Origin: RGIG2134 sp964461115
GTDB lineage: Bacteria > Cyanobacteriota > Vampirovibrionia > Gastranaerophilales > Gastranaerophilaceae
Assembly: GCA_964461115.1 (NCBI GenBank)
Contig: CAYWSX010000007.1
Location: 32,608 to 96,607, forward strand
Length of the DNA stretch: 64,000 nucleotides
Direction of reading: 5' to 3'
The notes beneath the pieces are model-generated. The model saw only the letters and a program-made list of their open reading frames with translations. It was not told the DNA's origin and did not search any database. Made by a program: the position numbers and the translations under genes. Positions 42,425 through 52,078 of this stretch are shown here, piece after piece; position 1 is the stretch's first letter, and the number at the start of each line of letters is the position of its first letter.

Positions 42425-42964
42425 ATGAACTTAAAAGATACTAAAACTGAGAAAAATCTGCAAACAGCTTTTGCGGGTGAGTCTCAAGCGAGAAATAAAT
42501 ACACATATTACGCTTCTCAGGCGAAAAAAGAAGGTTTTGTTCAAATCAGCAAAATTTTTGAAGAAACAGCAAATAACGAAAAAGAACACGCAAAAATATG
42601 GTTTAAACTGCTTCATGGAGATGCTATGCCTGAAACACTCGTAAATCTTAAAGACGCTGCTGATGGTGAAAACTATGAGTGGACAGATATGTATGCAACT
42701 TTTGCAAAAGAGGCTAAAGAAGAGGGATTTGACGATATTGCCGCTTTATTTGAACTTGTTGGCAAAATTGAGAAGCACCATGAAGAGCGTTACAGAAAAC
42801 TTCTTGAAAACTTGCAAAATGATGCGGTTTTTGTGAAAAAAGAAGCTGCTGTTTGGGAATGCTCAAACTGCGGACACAGAATAGAGAGCGACAAAGCGCC
42901 TGAGCTTTGCCCGGTATGTCGTCACCCGAAAGCTTATTTCTTCACGGCTGTTCAAAACTATTAA
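42425..42964 (+). CDS. rubrerythrin
   Basis: 179 residues. The ferritin-like diiron domain has AGESQARNKYTYYASQAKKE, then EETANNEKEHAKIW near 45 and FELVGKIEKHHEERY near 115. The C-terminal rubredoxin domain is VWECSNCGHR ... ELCPVCRHPKAYF. It reduces hydrogen peroxide with electrons from rubredoxin. The start at 42425 has AAGGAG about ten bases upstream; an ATG at 42416 is too close to it. Confidence 0.96.
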   Translation: MNLKDTKTEKNLQTAFAGESQARNKYTYYASQAKKEGFVQISKIFEETANNEKEHAKIWFKLLHGDAMPETLVNLKDAADGENYEWTDMYATFAKEAKEEGFDDIAALFELVGKIEKHHEERYRKLLENLQNDAVFVKKEAAVWECSNCGHRIESDKAPELCPVCRHPKAYFFTAVQNY

Positions 42965-43072
42965 TTTCAAATGTTGACATAAAATGCGGCTAACAATGTT
43001 TTGCCGCATTTTTTTATTTTTGTTAAAATTGTGATACAATAAGCAATACAAGGTTGGAAGGATTTACATATT

Positions 43073-44353
43073 ATGAGTAAAAGTGCGAAAGCGGTTATTT
43101 TGGCAGCAGGTAAAGGCACAAGAATGAAGTCTGACAAATCCAAGGTTTTGCATGAAATTTTCAACAAATCTTTATTGGGCTATGTCATTGACGCGGCAAA
43201 GAATTCAGGTGTTATCGACTTTTCTTATGTGATTGTCGGTCATCAGGCAGATGCTGTAACCGATTTTTGTCAAAAAACTTATCCTTCTTCCACCGTAACA
43301 AGGCTGCAAATGCCTCAACTCGGTACGGGGCACGCGGTTTCATTTGTTTTAAATGATTTAAAAGATTTTGACGGCGAAGTTGTCATTCTCTGCGGCGATA
43401 CACCTTTAATAAAAGCCGAAACAATAGAAAAGTTTGTAAGTGCTCATAGGGAAAGTCGTTCGGCGCTTACCGTTATGTCCGCAATTTTTGAAAATCCTTC
43501 TAATTACGGGCGTATAATTCGAGATGATAGCGGCTTGAAAGCCATTGTTGAAGAAAAAGACGCAACATCTGAAGAAAAAGCCATAAACGAAATCAATGCA
43601 GGTGTTTATTGTGTAAATTGGAAAGAAATTTCTCCTGCATTTTCAGAACTTAAAAACAATAATGCCCAAGGTGAATATTACATTACGGATATGGTGAAAT
43701 GGGCTGTGGAGAAAGGATTAAAGACGTCGTCTTTCATACTTGAAAATAATAACGAAATTTTTGGAATAAATTCTAAAACACATCTTGCAGAAGCGGGTAG
43801 AATATTAAATGCCGAGATTGTGCAAAAACACCTGGATAACGGCGTGCAGATTGTAGACCCTTTAAGCGTTTGGATTTCACCTGAGACAGAAATCGGTGCG
43901 GATACATTAATCTTGCCGAACGTGTATATTACAGGAAAAAATAAAATCGGCAGCAACTGCAAAATCGGCCCTTTTGCTCATATCAGAGGCAACGTAAAGG
44001 TAGAAGATTTTGTAAAAATCGGTAATTTTGTGGAGCTTAAAAAAGCTGTTGTAAAATCTCATTCAAATGTGTGCCATCTGAGCTATATCGGGGACGCTGA
44101 GATAGGCAGCGGCTGCAATATCGGTGCCGGAACGATTACCGCAAACTACAATCCGCTGACAAAGGTGAAAAGCAAAACAATCATAAAAGATGGCGCTAAC
44201 ACAGGCTCAAACTCGGTTATTGTTGCGCCCGTTACTATGGGGGAAAATTCAAACCTTGCAGCAGGCAGTGTTTTAACAAAAGATTTGGACAAAAATGCTC
44301 TTGGACTTACCAGGGCGGCATTACGTGTCATTCAAAATTGGGTAAAAAAATAA
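43073..44353 (+). CDS. glmU: bifunctional UDP-N-acetylglucosamine pyrophosphorylase/glucosamine-1-P acetyltransferase
   Basis: 426 residues. The N-terminal uridyltransferase has LAAGKGTRMKSDKSKVLHEI at 10-29, LGTGHAVSF near 83, CGDTPLI, EINAGVYC. From about 250 a left-handed beta-helix of hexapeptides (IGADTLILPNVYITGKNKIG) leads to the acetyltransferase site: KIGNFVELKKA, SYIGDAEIGSGCNIGAGTIT. It makes UDP-GlcNAc for peptidoglycan. The length is about 30 short of the usual 456, mostly at the C-terminus. It forms an operon with prs, as in Bacillus. Confidence 0.93.
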   Translation: MSKSAKAVILAAGKGTRMKSDKSKVLHEIFNKSLLGYVIDAAKNSGVIDFSYVIVGHQADAVTDFCQKTYPSSTVTRLQMPQLGTGHAVSFVLNDLKDFDGEVVILCGDTPLIKAETIEKFVSAHRESRSALTVMSAIFENPSNYGRIIRDDSGLKAIVEEKDATSEEKAINEINAGVYCVNWKEISPAFSELKNNNAQGEYYITDMVKWAVEKGLKTSSFILENNNEIFGINSKTHLAEAGRILNAEIVQKHLDNGVQIVDPLSVWISPETEIGADTLILPNVYITGKNKIGSNCKIGPFAHIRGNVKVEDFVKIGNFVELKKAVVKSHSNVCHLSYIGDAEIGSGCNIGAGTITANYNPLTKVKSKTIIKDGANTGSNSVIVAPVTMGENSNLAAGSVLTKDLDKNALGLTRAALRVIQNWVKK

Positions 44354-44373
44354 AAGAAAGGTCGTAAAAGATT

Positions 44374-45384
44374 ATGGAACTTGAAATGCCGACAATGAAA
44401 CGTGATAAGACTATTTATCCGACTCATGACATAAAATTATTTTCAGGCCGCTCCAATCCTAAATTAACGGAAGATATTGCGGATTATTTGGGGACGACTG
44501 TCGGGCCTATGATTATCAAGAACTTTGCGGACGGCGAAATTTATGTTCAGGTTCAAGAAAGCGTTCGCGGGGATGATGTTTTTATAGTGCAGCCTGTTTG
44601 TAATCCCGTAAACGAAAATCTTATGGAGCTTTTGATTATAATTGACGCATTTAAACGTGCCAGTGCAAAGACTATTACTGCCGTTATTCCATATTACGGT
44701 TATGCTCGTCAAGACAGAAAAACTTCAGGACGTGAAGCTATTACTGCTAAATTAGTGGCGGATTTATTAACTACTGCAGGCGCTGACCGTGTTTTGGCTA
44801 TGGACTTGCACACAGGGCAGATTCAGGGCTTCTTTAATATTCTTGTTGACCATATTTTTGCTACGCCTGTTCTTGTGGATTATATTAAAAAACTGAACAT
44901 TCCTTCTGATGAAATTGTTGCAGTCAGCCCTGATACGGGTGGTGTTCCGCGTACAAGATATTTCGCAAAAGAGCTTGATTGTTTAATGGCAATCATTGAT
45001 AAGCGTCGTGACCGTCACAACGAGGCAATTGCAGACCATGTTATCGGGGATGTTAAAAACAAACACGTAGTTATGTTTGACGACTTGATTGACACGGCAG
45101 GAACGATATGTGAAGCGGCAAAACTGTTAAAAGAACAAGGCGCCAGAGATATTTATGTTTGTGCTGCGCACGCTGTATTCTCGGGACCTGCACTTCAGAG
45201 ATTGGATGCTGCGCCTATAAAACAGGTTGTAGTTTCAAACTCTATTCCGCTTAACAAAAGCAGCTTGCCTGAAAAAATCGTTCAGCTTAGTATTGCACCG
45301 CTTTTGGGTGAAGCAATTTCAAGAATCCACGATGACGAATCAATCAGTTCGCTCTTCGGATTTGAGAAGGAATATAAGCTTTAA
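44374..45384 (+). CDS. prs: ribose-phosphate pyrophosphokinase
   Basis: 336 residues: KLFSGRSNPKL near 20, NFADGEIYVQVQESVRGDDV, PYYGYARQDRK near 107, DLHTGQIQGFFNI near 145, and the PRPP loop VVMFDDLIDTAGTICEAAKL near 225. It makes PRPP from ribose-5-phosphate for nucleotide, His and Trp synthesis. It starts 20 bases after glmU. Confidence 0.96.
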   Translation: MELEMPTMKRDKTIYPTHDIKLFSGRSNPKLTEDIADYLGTTVGPMIIKNFADGEIYVQVQESVRGDDVFIVQPVCNPVNENLMELLIIIDAFKRASAKTITAVIPYYGYARQDRKTSGREAITAKLVADLLTTAGADRVLAMDLHTGQIQGFFNILVDHIFATPVLVDYIKKLNIPSDEIVAVSPDTGGVPRTRYFAKELDCLMAIIDKRRDRHNEAIADHVIGDVKNKHVVMFDDLIDTAGTICEAAKLLKEQGARDIYVCAAHAVFSGPALQRLDAAPIKQVVVSNSIPLNKSSLPEKIVQLSIAPLLGEAISRIHDDESISSLFGFEKEYKL

Positions 45385-45511
45385 TACATAATTAAACATT
45401 GTTGTTTAGCAAGATGTTTAAGCGGGGGTTGTGATTAACTTTTCAATATGTTTTATAACCGTTTCTTTTGCTGTTCCAACAGGCGAATTATTTCGGCTGT
45501 TTTTATGAATT

Positions 45512-47737
45512 TTATGTAGGACGCTGAAGTGACAGCAGGATATCTTTCGGATAAAAATCATTTGCAACGCCCAATGATGCGTTAATTATGAAAAATTCAA
45601 GCTTTCCGCCGGGTTTAACCTCAATTTCGTCAAACGGTATTTGCACTTCCAAGATATCGACAAATGCAAATTCAACTTTATTGTGCAGTTTGATAGCCCA
45701 AACTCCGTCTTTGGTTGCTTTTGAGAAAATTACAGGCAGGATTTCACCTTTAAAATAAAGCAAATTTACTTCGTGTGTGTATTTTGCAAGCGTGGTCGGG
45801 TATGTTGCATCAACTTTATTTATGGTTCTGATATTTGCGCTGTCTGTGTGCGCAATTTTGTCATTTTTAAAATAAATGTATGTTTGGAAATGATTTAAAT
45901 AATCGGCAGTGGCTTCATATTTTTGTTCAAGATACATCTTGTTAATATCGAATCGCAGGTATACGTTATCTTTGTCGCAACCAAAATATATTCGGTCGTA
46001 TGGCTTGTTGCTTTGCAGGATAGGACCGTCAGGTATCTCGATACAGCCTGAATTTCTCCAGTTATCCTTTTGCATAATTATACCGTTTAAAATCGGGGTC
46101 ATATTCTTTTTAGGATAGCGTAAAGGCTTACCTATGTATGCAATAAGCGGCATATTTAAATATTTTGGAATAGGTTTTTTGAAATAGTTGTAAATGTTAG
46201 TAAGGTGGGAACGGAAAAGATAATCGAATACCTCATCTTGTCCTGAATCGTTAGGCTCCCCATACCACCAGAACCAGTCGCTGCCTTCGGTTATATACAA
46301 CTCTTCCCAGGCATTTGCAATTATTGATTGGTCATCACATTCTTTTGAAAAATTAATCAAATCTTCTCGGGCTTTTACAATATATTGCCAAGCTAAATCC
46401 TTTGTAGGTTCTTCAATCCATAACTTATAGTTTCTGTTTATCCAAGAGCCCGAATGAATTGTTTTAAGCGGACGTTTTTGCTTAATTTTGTCTAAATATT
46501 CTGAAACCAGAACGGTTTCAAGGGTTTTGTCATTTTCAATCAGGTCATAAAGCGTTTTCAGGAAAAGCTCTCCGTCATTGTGATAGCTTTCCCAACAGTT
46601 TTCTCCGTCCAGAGCAATTGTTAATAAATTATGCTTGTCGGGTGATTGCTGAAGCTTGGATTGGATTGTTTTTATTCTGTCATAGAGGTCATTTGCCGCA
46701 TCAACAGAGTTATGCTGTGAGTATTCAAAATTTATCAGGTTTGGAATAACTGCATCTCTGAAAATCACAGAAAGAGGTTTTTTATTTTTCCCCGTATACT
46801 CATAGGCAGCTGTTAAGTCATAAGGGTCTTCGAGGTATCCTTTGAAATCTCTGACAAATTCTTTATTTATAGTTTTTGCAAGAATACCTTCATCGGTAAC
46901 AGTCCACTTAAAGCCCATATCTGCGAATAATTCAAGTGTTTTCGGGCTTACACATTGCTCAGGTGACCAAATACCTTTAGGCTCTTGTCCAAAAACTTCT
47001 CTATATTTTTGAATTCCGCGTTCAAGCTGCTGTATCCCGTCTTCTTTCATATCTGCCCCTGTAAACTTCTTGTCCAAAAGAATCGGTATTATTGGATGAA
47101 AGTATGCATTTGCCAGAATTTCAATTTTCTTATCCTGCTGAAATTTTTTATAAGCAGGAATAATTTGTCGAATAATTTCGCGTTGTAATTCAATTATATT
47201 TATTCTATCTTCAAGCGTAAAATGTTCGTCTTTGTTCATCAGTGAATGCAGCTGAGGATAAACCCGCTGCCATCTGGGATCAAACCACGAGAGGTTAAAC
47301 CACGCCATAATGTCAGAATACTCTTCGTCTGAAAAATCACTTATGGTGATTTCGTCTGAAGAGTAGCGCTTTTTGTATAATTCTTGGTACTTTTGATGAG
47401 GAATAATCATATTGACATAATTTGAGTCAAAAAAGTTATTTAATATAAAAAATTTATCTTCATCTGTAAGTTGTTCAATGGGTGTGATTGTTAACTTTGA
47501 GTGTAGGTCATGAAAACCTCTGTTGCCGTAATCTTCCAATGCTGTGAGTAATATGGGGACTATACTAAAATTCAATTTAAGCTTTTCAAAGTCTCGAATT
47601 ATAATCAGCATATCAAGATAGTCTTTGACTGCATGCAGCCTAACCCAAGGCATTAAAAAATAATCATCCCTTGATTCTTGATAAACAGGCTGATGCATGT
47701 GCCATATAAAAGCCAGTGACAATTTCTTCCTAGACAT
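45512..47737 (-). CDS. family 57 glycoside hydrolase (alpha-amylase/4-alpha-glucanotransferase type)
   Basis: 741 residues, cytosolic. GH57 motifs are WHMHQPVYQ at 12-20, KGIWSPEQCVSP near 255 with the catalytic nucleophile Glu, and TIALDGENCWESY near 375 with the acid/base Asp. The C-terminal 200 residues (PYDRIYFGCDKDNVYLRF) form a DOMON-like beta domain, possibly carbohydrate binding. It probably acts on glycogen or maltodextrins. No signal peptide, so the substrate is internal. A sugar symporter is encoded 12 kb downstream. Confidence 0.9.
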   Translation of the reverse strand: MSRKKLSLAFIWHMHQPVYQESRDDYFLMPWVRLHAVKDYLDMLIIIRDFEKLKLNFSIVPILLTALEDYGNRGFHDLHSKLTITPIEQLTDEDKFFILNNFFDSNYVNMIIPHQKYQELYKKRYSSDEITISDFSDEEYSDIMAWFNLSWFDPRWQRVYPQLHSLMNKDEHFTLEDRINIIELQREIIRQIIPAYKKFQQDKKIEILANAYFHPIIPILLDKKFTGADMKEDGIQQLERGIQKYREVFGQEPKGIWSPEQCVSPKTLELFADMGFKWTVTDEGILAKTINKEFVRDFKGYLEDPYDLTAAYEYTGKNKKPLSVIFRDAVIPNLINFEYSQHNSVDAANDLYDRIKTIQSKLQQSPDKHNLLTIALDGENCWESYHNDGELFLKTLYDLIENDKTLETVLVSEYLDKIKQKRPLKTIHSGSWINRNYKLWIEEPTKDLAWQYIVKAREDLINFSKECDDQSIIANAWEELYITEGSDWFWWYGEPNDSGQDEVFDYLFRSHLTNIYNYFKKPIPKYLNMPLIAYIGKPLRYPKKNMTPILNGIIMQKDNWRNSGCIEIPDGPILQSNKPYDRIYFGCDKDNVYLRFDINKMYLEQKYEATADYLNHFQTYIYFKNDKIAHTDSANIRTINKVDATYPTTLAKYTHEVNLLYFKGEILPVIFSKATKDGVWAIKLHNKVEFAFVDILEVQIPFDEIEVKPGGKLEFFIINASLGVANDFYPKDILLSLQRPT

Positions 47738-47882
47738 CTGAATTCCTTTTCCAACCTGCTGTTGAGAGAATTATAACATAGTTTTTTGGATAGATAAAGT
47801 ATTAAAATTTATTAAAAGATTATATAACTTTTTAAATGTATTTACATTCTGCCTCTCAAACTTAGTATGTTATAATTTTTCT

Positions 47883-49880
47883 ATGAATGAGATTACAAAA
47901 TCCGAAAAAACCGGGGTTGAGCCTAAAAAATATGTTTTGAAAAAACAATCTTTTCAAACTCAGTACGCTGTGGATTATGAAAAAGAGCTAAATGAAAATC
48001 AATTAAAAGCTGTAATCAAAAAAGACGGCTCGGTTCTTGTTATTGCCGGTGCGGGTTCAGGAAAAACAAAGACCCTTACATACAGGGTGGCAAGGCTTAT
48101 TGAAGATGAAGTTAAGCCAGAAAATATTTTGCTTTTAACTTTTACAAAAAAAGCCGCGGATGAAATGCTCAATCGTGCGGCACTTGTTTTGGATAATCGT
48201 TGTGAGCGTGTTGCCGGAGGGACTTTTCACTCGTTTGCCAACTCTATTCTTCGGAGATATTCGAGTTTTCTGGAGTTAAAAAATAATTTTACCATTATGG
48301 ACAGAGCTGACGCTGAAGATGTTATAAATCATATTGTCGGGCAGCTTTTGCCGAAAAAGGAAAAACGTTTTCCGCGGAAAGGCACCATTCTTGATATTTA
48401 TTCTAAGACAATAAACAAAAATATTTCAGCAGAGGAAATTATAGAGCGCGAATTTCGACAGTTTGAGCATTGTACTGAGAAAATAATTGAGATTCACAAA
48501 GCTTATGTTGTGTATAAACGTGCAAATTCTCTTTTGGATTATGATGATTTGCTTTTGTATTTGAAAGTGCTTTTGGAGTCAAATGAAGAGCTGCGCAAGA
48601 AAATTTCTAATCAGTACAAGTACATAATGATAGATGAATATCAAGATACAAACACTTTGCAGGCAGATATCGTAAGGCTTTTGGCGTCAGAGCATAATAA
48701 TGTCATGGCGGTGGGGGATGATTCTCAGAGTATTTATTCTTTTCGTGGGGCAAATTTCAAAAATATTCTGAATTTTCCGTCTATTTTCCCGAATACAGAA
48801 GTTATAAAACTTGAACAAAATTACCGAAGTTCGCAAAATATTCTGAACTTTACAAACAAAATTCTTGAGAAAGCAAAGGAAAAATATTCAAAAACATTGT
48901 ATTCAGATATAATTTCGCCTGAAAAGCCTGCGCTGATTTGTGCGGCAGACATGCAGACAGAAGCAGAGTTTATTTGTCAGCGTATCCTGGAGATTATGGA
49001 AGAAGATGTTTCTTTGGATGACATTTGTGTACTTGCCAGAAGCGCACGAATGACTTATAACCTGGAAATAGAGCTTGCAAAGCGCAGTATCCCTTATAAA
49101 AAATTCGGAGGGCTTAAATTCATTGAAACAGCCCATATCAAAGATGTTATCGCACATTTGCGGGTAATTTTGAATCCGGATGATGTTATAAGCTTAAATA
49201 GAATTCTTTTGCTTATAAAAGGGGTTGGAAATCAAACTGTAAATAAGCTTTTGCCTGTGTTGAAAGGGCAGACTGATGTTGATATCAAAATGTTGCCTTG
49301 CAAAAGCACAGACGGAATAAAAACTTTACTGGAGACTGTATATTCACTTCGGGCAGAGCCTCTTACCCCTGCACAGATTGTAGCTGCTGTTTTAAAATAC
49401 TATTCGGCGGTACTGAAAGATAAGTATGACGATTATACCAAGCGCGAAAAGGATTTGGAGCATTTTGAATATCTCGCTGCGCAATATTCAAGCCTTGAGG
49501 ATTTTCTGAGTGATTTAGCACTTGAGCCGCCGGACAAAAGCATTTCAGATGTTGATGAAGGCAGTCGTCCTGATGAGTATTTGACGCTTTCAACTATTCA
49601 CTCGGCAAAGGGCTTGGAATGGAGCTCTGTGTTTGTGATGGGCGCTGTTGACGGACGTTTTCCGTCTGTTTATTCGTTCAATTCCGAAGAAGAAATGGAT
49701 GAGGAGCTTCGCCTTATGTATGTTGCTGCAACCCGAGCAAAATCCGGGCTGTATATCACATATCCGATAGATATGTTTGACCATGCAACGGGCATGGTGC
49801 TTTCTAAGCCGTCAAGATTTGTAGATGACATAGATGAAGAGCTTTTGGAAAAATGGATAATAGAAAAAGAAGGTCATTAG
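47883..49880 (+). CDS. UvrD/Rep/PcrA-family DNA helicase
   Basis: 665 residues. SF1A motifs: LNENQLKAVI near 35, Walker A VIAGAGSGKTKTLTYR near 55, TFTKKAADEML, GTFHSFANSILRR, YKYIMIDEYQDTN (Walker B) near 250, AVGDDSQSIYSFRGA, EQNYRSSQNIL, STIHSAKGLEWSSVFV, RLMYVAATRAK. It unwinds 3'-5' in repair and replication. It is shorter than PcrA (about 720) at the C-terminus, which lacks the RNA-polymerase-binding Tudor segment. The stop codon lies inside its terminator. Confidence 0.95.
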   Translation: MNEITKSEKTGVEPKKYVLKKQSFQTQYAVDYEKELNENQLKAVIKKDGSVLVIAGAGSGKTKTLTYRVARLIEDEVKPENILLLTFTKKAADEMLNRAALVLDNRCERVAGGTFHSFANSILRRYSSFLELKNNFTIMDRADAEDVINHIVGQLLPKKEKRFPRKGTILDIYSKTINKNISAEEIIEREFRQFEHCTEKIIEIHKAYVVYKRANSLLDYDDLLLYLKVLLESNEELRKKISNQYKYIMIDEYQDTNTLQADIVRLLASEHNNVMAVGDDSQSIYSFRGANFKNILNFPSIFPNTEVIKLEQNYRSSQNILNFTNKILEKAKEKYSKTLYSDIISPEKPALICAADMQTEAEFICQRILEIMEEDVSLDDICVLARSARMTYNLEIELAKRSIPYKKFGGLKFIETAHIKDVIAHLRVILNPDDVISLNRILLLIKGVGNQTVNKLLPVLKGQTDVDIKMLPCKSTDGIKTLLETVYSLRAEPLTPAQIVAAVLKYYSAVLKDKYDDYTKREKDLEHFEYLAAQYSSLEDFLSDLALEPPDKSISDVDEGSRPDEYLTLSTIHSAKGLEWSSVFVMGAVDGRFPSVYSFNSEEEMDEELRLMYVAATRAKSGLYITYPIDMFDHATGMVLSKPSRFVDDIDEELLEKWIIEKEGH

Positions 49881-49890
49881 ACCTTCTTTT
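49866..49890 (+). terminator. terminator of helicase gene
   Basis: AAAGAAGGTC / GACCTTCTTT perfect stem with an ATTA loop that includes part of the TAG stop codon; T run follows. Confidence 0.88.
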
Positions 49891-49906
49891 AGCTTTTTCA
49901 TACTGA

Positions 49907-50659
49907 TTATTTACCGTATTCTGCTTGACCTGTTTCGTCCATTGCTTTGACTGCAAATTCGGCAAGTTTTTTCAAGAACTCGTCGTGAGATTCAATGCTC
50001 TGGAGTATGTCGTATTGTTCATCTGTGAGCCATTGATCAGCGTGTTTTGTAATATTAGAGAACGCATTGTTTGCTGTTTGTGATTGGAGGTCGCTTCCGC
50101 CGTTGCCCCAAAGTTTTGTGTTAACTTCTTGGCGAACCCAGTTCATGTTGCTCCAGGTGTTGTTTCCGAGTCCAACGCTTTGAGAATCCTGCTTTCCGTC
50201 ACCGAGACCTTCAAATGCGTAGTCTGTGAAGTTGGCACTGTCTTGTCCGAAATGAACCACGTCATAGAATTTGTCCCCATTGGAAATCAATCCGTTATCT
50301 TTTGCGAATTTTTCTGTTGAGACTCCGTCTGCGCTTCCCGCGGAGAAGTTTAAGTTATAAAGATTGCCATCTTCGCCTTGGAACATTATGTTGCTTTTAT
50401 CATTTGTGGATGTTACGTAGTGGTCAAAGCTTAGATTGTCATCTTGCAGAGTTTTGTTTATGCCGAGTTCTCTGCCCATTTGCTGCGAAACGTCATTGAT
50501 ACCTTCGCCTGCGGTTGCAAATAAGCTGGATTTCATGTCTAAGTCACCATATAGCTCGCCGAGCCCTTCGCGACGGCTTGCAGCAACTCTTGCTTCGGCG
50601 GATTCGTAGAGGTTACCCGTATACTGATTAGAATTGTTGTAAATTTGAAAGATAGACAT
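49907..50659 (-). CDS. secreted-type protein of unknown function
   Basis: 250 residues, no signal peptide or TM. N-terminal MSIFQIYNNSNQYTGNLYES is polar, as in the 630-residue EF-hand protein. The body has few charged runs, with short GDG/GED turns (FQGEDGNLYNLNFSAG, FEGLGDGKQDSQSVGLG) and a helical C-terminus (EQYDILQSIESHDEFLKKLA). No family is recognised. It shares the upstream DNA element of the gene ending at 10840, so the two may be co-regulated. Confidence 0.55.
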   Translation of the reverse strand: MSIFQIYNNSNQYTGNLYESAEARVAASRREGLGELYGDLDMKSSLFATAGEGINDVSQQMGRELGINKTLQDDNLSFDHYVTSTNDKSNIMFQGEDGNLYNLNFSAGSADGVSTEKFAKDNGLISNGDKFYDVVHFGQDSANFTDYAFEGLGDGKQDSQSVGLGNNTWSNMNWVRQEVNTKLWGNGGSDLQSQTANNAFSNITKHADQWLTDEQYDILQSIESHDEFLKKLAEFAVKAMDETGQAEYGK

Positions 50660-50678
50660 AATTTAAATCCTTATACCA

Positions 50679-50701
50679 CATTCACATCTATATAAAAACA
50701 A
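50679..50701 (-). promoter_or_regulatory. conserved upstream element, copy B
   Basis: On the minus strand TGTTTTTATATAGATGTG followed by AATGTGGTATAAGGA, ending shortly before the ATG at 50659. It matches copy A near 12752-12774; a weaker relative (TGTTTTTATATAAACATC, TGTGTAGG) precedes the HEAT gene at 55342-55367. Confidence 0.45.
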
Positions 50702-50762
50702 AAAATATATACAAATTTCATACTTCGTATATAATGTTACAAAAGTTTATATTGAAAAAAAT

Positions 50763-51782
50763 CTACACTTTTCCGCTTAGCTGCCCGCACGCTGCATCTA
50801 TGTCTAAGCCGCGCTCGAGACGGATTGTGACTTTTTTCCCTGCTGTTTCGAGCAAATATTTAAATTTATGTATGTCTTCTTTTTTCGGACGCTTATACTC
50901 GTCTCCGCAGACAGGATTATAAATGATAAGGTTTATATTGCAGTTGAGGCTGCTCAGGTAGTATGCGAGGTCTTTTGCGCACTGAGGTGTGTCATTTATG
51001 CCGCCAATAAGTGTGTATTCAATAGTGACACGTCTGCCTGTTTTTTTTGTATAGTTTAAAAGGGATTTTTTCAGCAAATCCAAGTTGTATTTCTTTTCAA
51101 CAGGCATAATTTTTTGCCTGATTTCCGTTTTTGGCGCATGGAGTGAAATAGCGAGTGTGGATTGCATATTCAGCTCTGCAAGCTTGTCGATTTTAGGCAC
51201 AACGCCGCATGTTGATACCGTCATTCGTCTCACGCCGATTTGAAAACACTCGTTGAAAATTTTCATTGAAGAAAGGACATTTTCGAGGTTCAGCAAAGGC
51301 TCTCCTTGCCCCATGAACACTACATTTGTGACTTTTAGGCCGGTTTCTGTCTGGATTGCCAACACTTGAGAAATAATTTCATAAGGGGTCAAGTTTCTTA
51401 TAAATCCGCGCTTTCCCGTTGCGCAAAAAGCGCATCCCATAGCGCATCCGACCTGAGAGGAGACGCATGCCGTTAGATTTGCGCGGTTATCAAATCTCAT
51501 CAGAACTGTTTCAACTTTTTCTCCGTCCGCGTATTCCAAGAGGAATTTTACGGTTCCGTCGGAACTGATTTGCTTTTTAGCGATTTTAATGTCGGACACG
51601 ACAGCTAGTTCTTTGAGGTTGTCTCGGAATTTTTTTGACAAATCGGTCATTTTATCAACGCTGTCAACGGATTTCAAATAAACCCAATTGTAAATTTGGC
51701 GCGCGCGAAATTTGCTCTCTCCAATCGAGAGGCAAAACTCTTCCAGCTCTTCCAGATTCATTTTCGATAAAACTTTTAACAT
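50763..51782 (-). CDS. rlmN: 23S rRNA/tRNA adenine-C2 methyltransferase RlmN
   Basis: 339 residues. The radical-SAM triad is in SSQVGCAMGCAFCATGKRGF (Cys near 115, 119, 122), with MRFDNRANLTACVS before it, VVFMGQGEPLLNLENVL, RMTVSTCGVVPKI and a C-terminal AACGQL holding a catalytic Cys. It methylates A2503 and A37 of some tRNAs. The start is uncertain: ATG at 51782 or an in-frame ATG at 51797; neither has a clear ribosome binding site. Confidence 0.95.
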   Translation of the reverse strand: MLKVLSKMNLEELEEFCLSIGESKFRARQIYNWVYLKSVDSVDKMTDLSKKFRDNLKELAVVSDIKIAKKQISSDGTVKFLLEYADGEKVETVLMRFDNRANLTACVSSQVGCAMGCAFCATGKRGFIRNLTPYEIISQVLAIQTETGLKVTNVVFMGQGEPLLNLENVLSSMKIFNECFQIGVRRMTVSTCGVVPKIDKLAELNMQSTLAISLHAPKTEIRQKIMPVEKKYNLDLLKKSLLNYTKKTGRRVTIEYTLIGGINDTPQCAKDLAYYLSSLNCNINLIIYNPVCGDEYKRPKKEDIHKFKYLLETAGKKVTIRLERGLDIDAACGQLSGKV

Positions 51783-51852
51783 AATTAAATAATACACTAA
51801 AGTTCTTTAAAAAAATACCGTTATATATAATGTAGGAATATGAGGGTAACTT

Positions 51853-52065
51853 ATGTCTGAAAAAAATAACGAATTTGTGGCGGTGCTCTACAAAAGCACT
51901 AAAAATAATGTTTTTATTGCAAATTGCTATGCGATGAATGTTGCAGGATACGGCAAAACGGAAGAAACAGCACTTCAAAATCTGCAAAAAACACTTACTG
52001 AGATTTGCGGAGAAAATGAAATCACAATCTCTGTTCTCTCAGAGCTTAAAGTCTGCAGTTGCTGA
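51853..52065 (+). CDS. HicB-like small protein (orphan)
   Basis: 70 residues: NEFVAVLYKSTKNNVFIANC, then AMNVAGYGKTEETALQNLQKTL, the short alpha-beta pattern of HicB/UPF0150 antitoxins. No hicA toxin gene is adjacent; the next gene is mini-RNase III, starting 14 bases downstream. It may be a solitary regulator or a nucleic-acid-binding HicB-fold protein. The similarity rests on pattern only. Confidence 0.5.
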   Translation: MSEKNNEFVAVLYKSTKNNVFIANCYAMNVAGYGKTEETALQNLQKTLTEICGENEITISVLSELKVCSC

Positions 52066-52078
52066 TTTGGGGATAAAT

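Noticed and set aside
43073..44353. glmU as a truncated pseudogene
   Set aside because: All catalytic motifs of both domains are present; only the C-terminal tail is shorter than usual.
51853..52065. A HicAB toxin-antitoxin module
   Set aside because: No hicA-like gene is next to the HicB-like frame on either side; only an orphan can be claimed.
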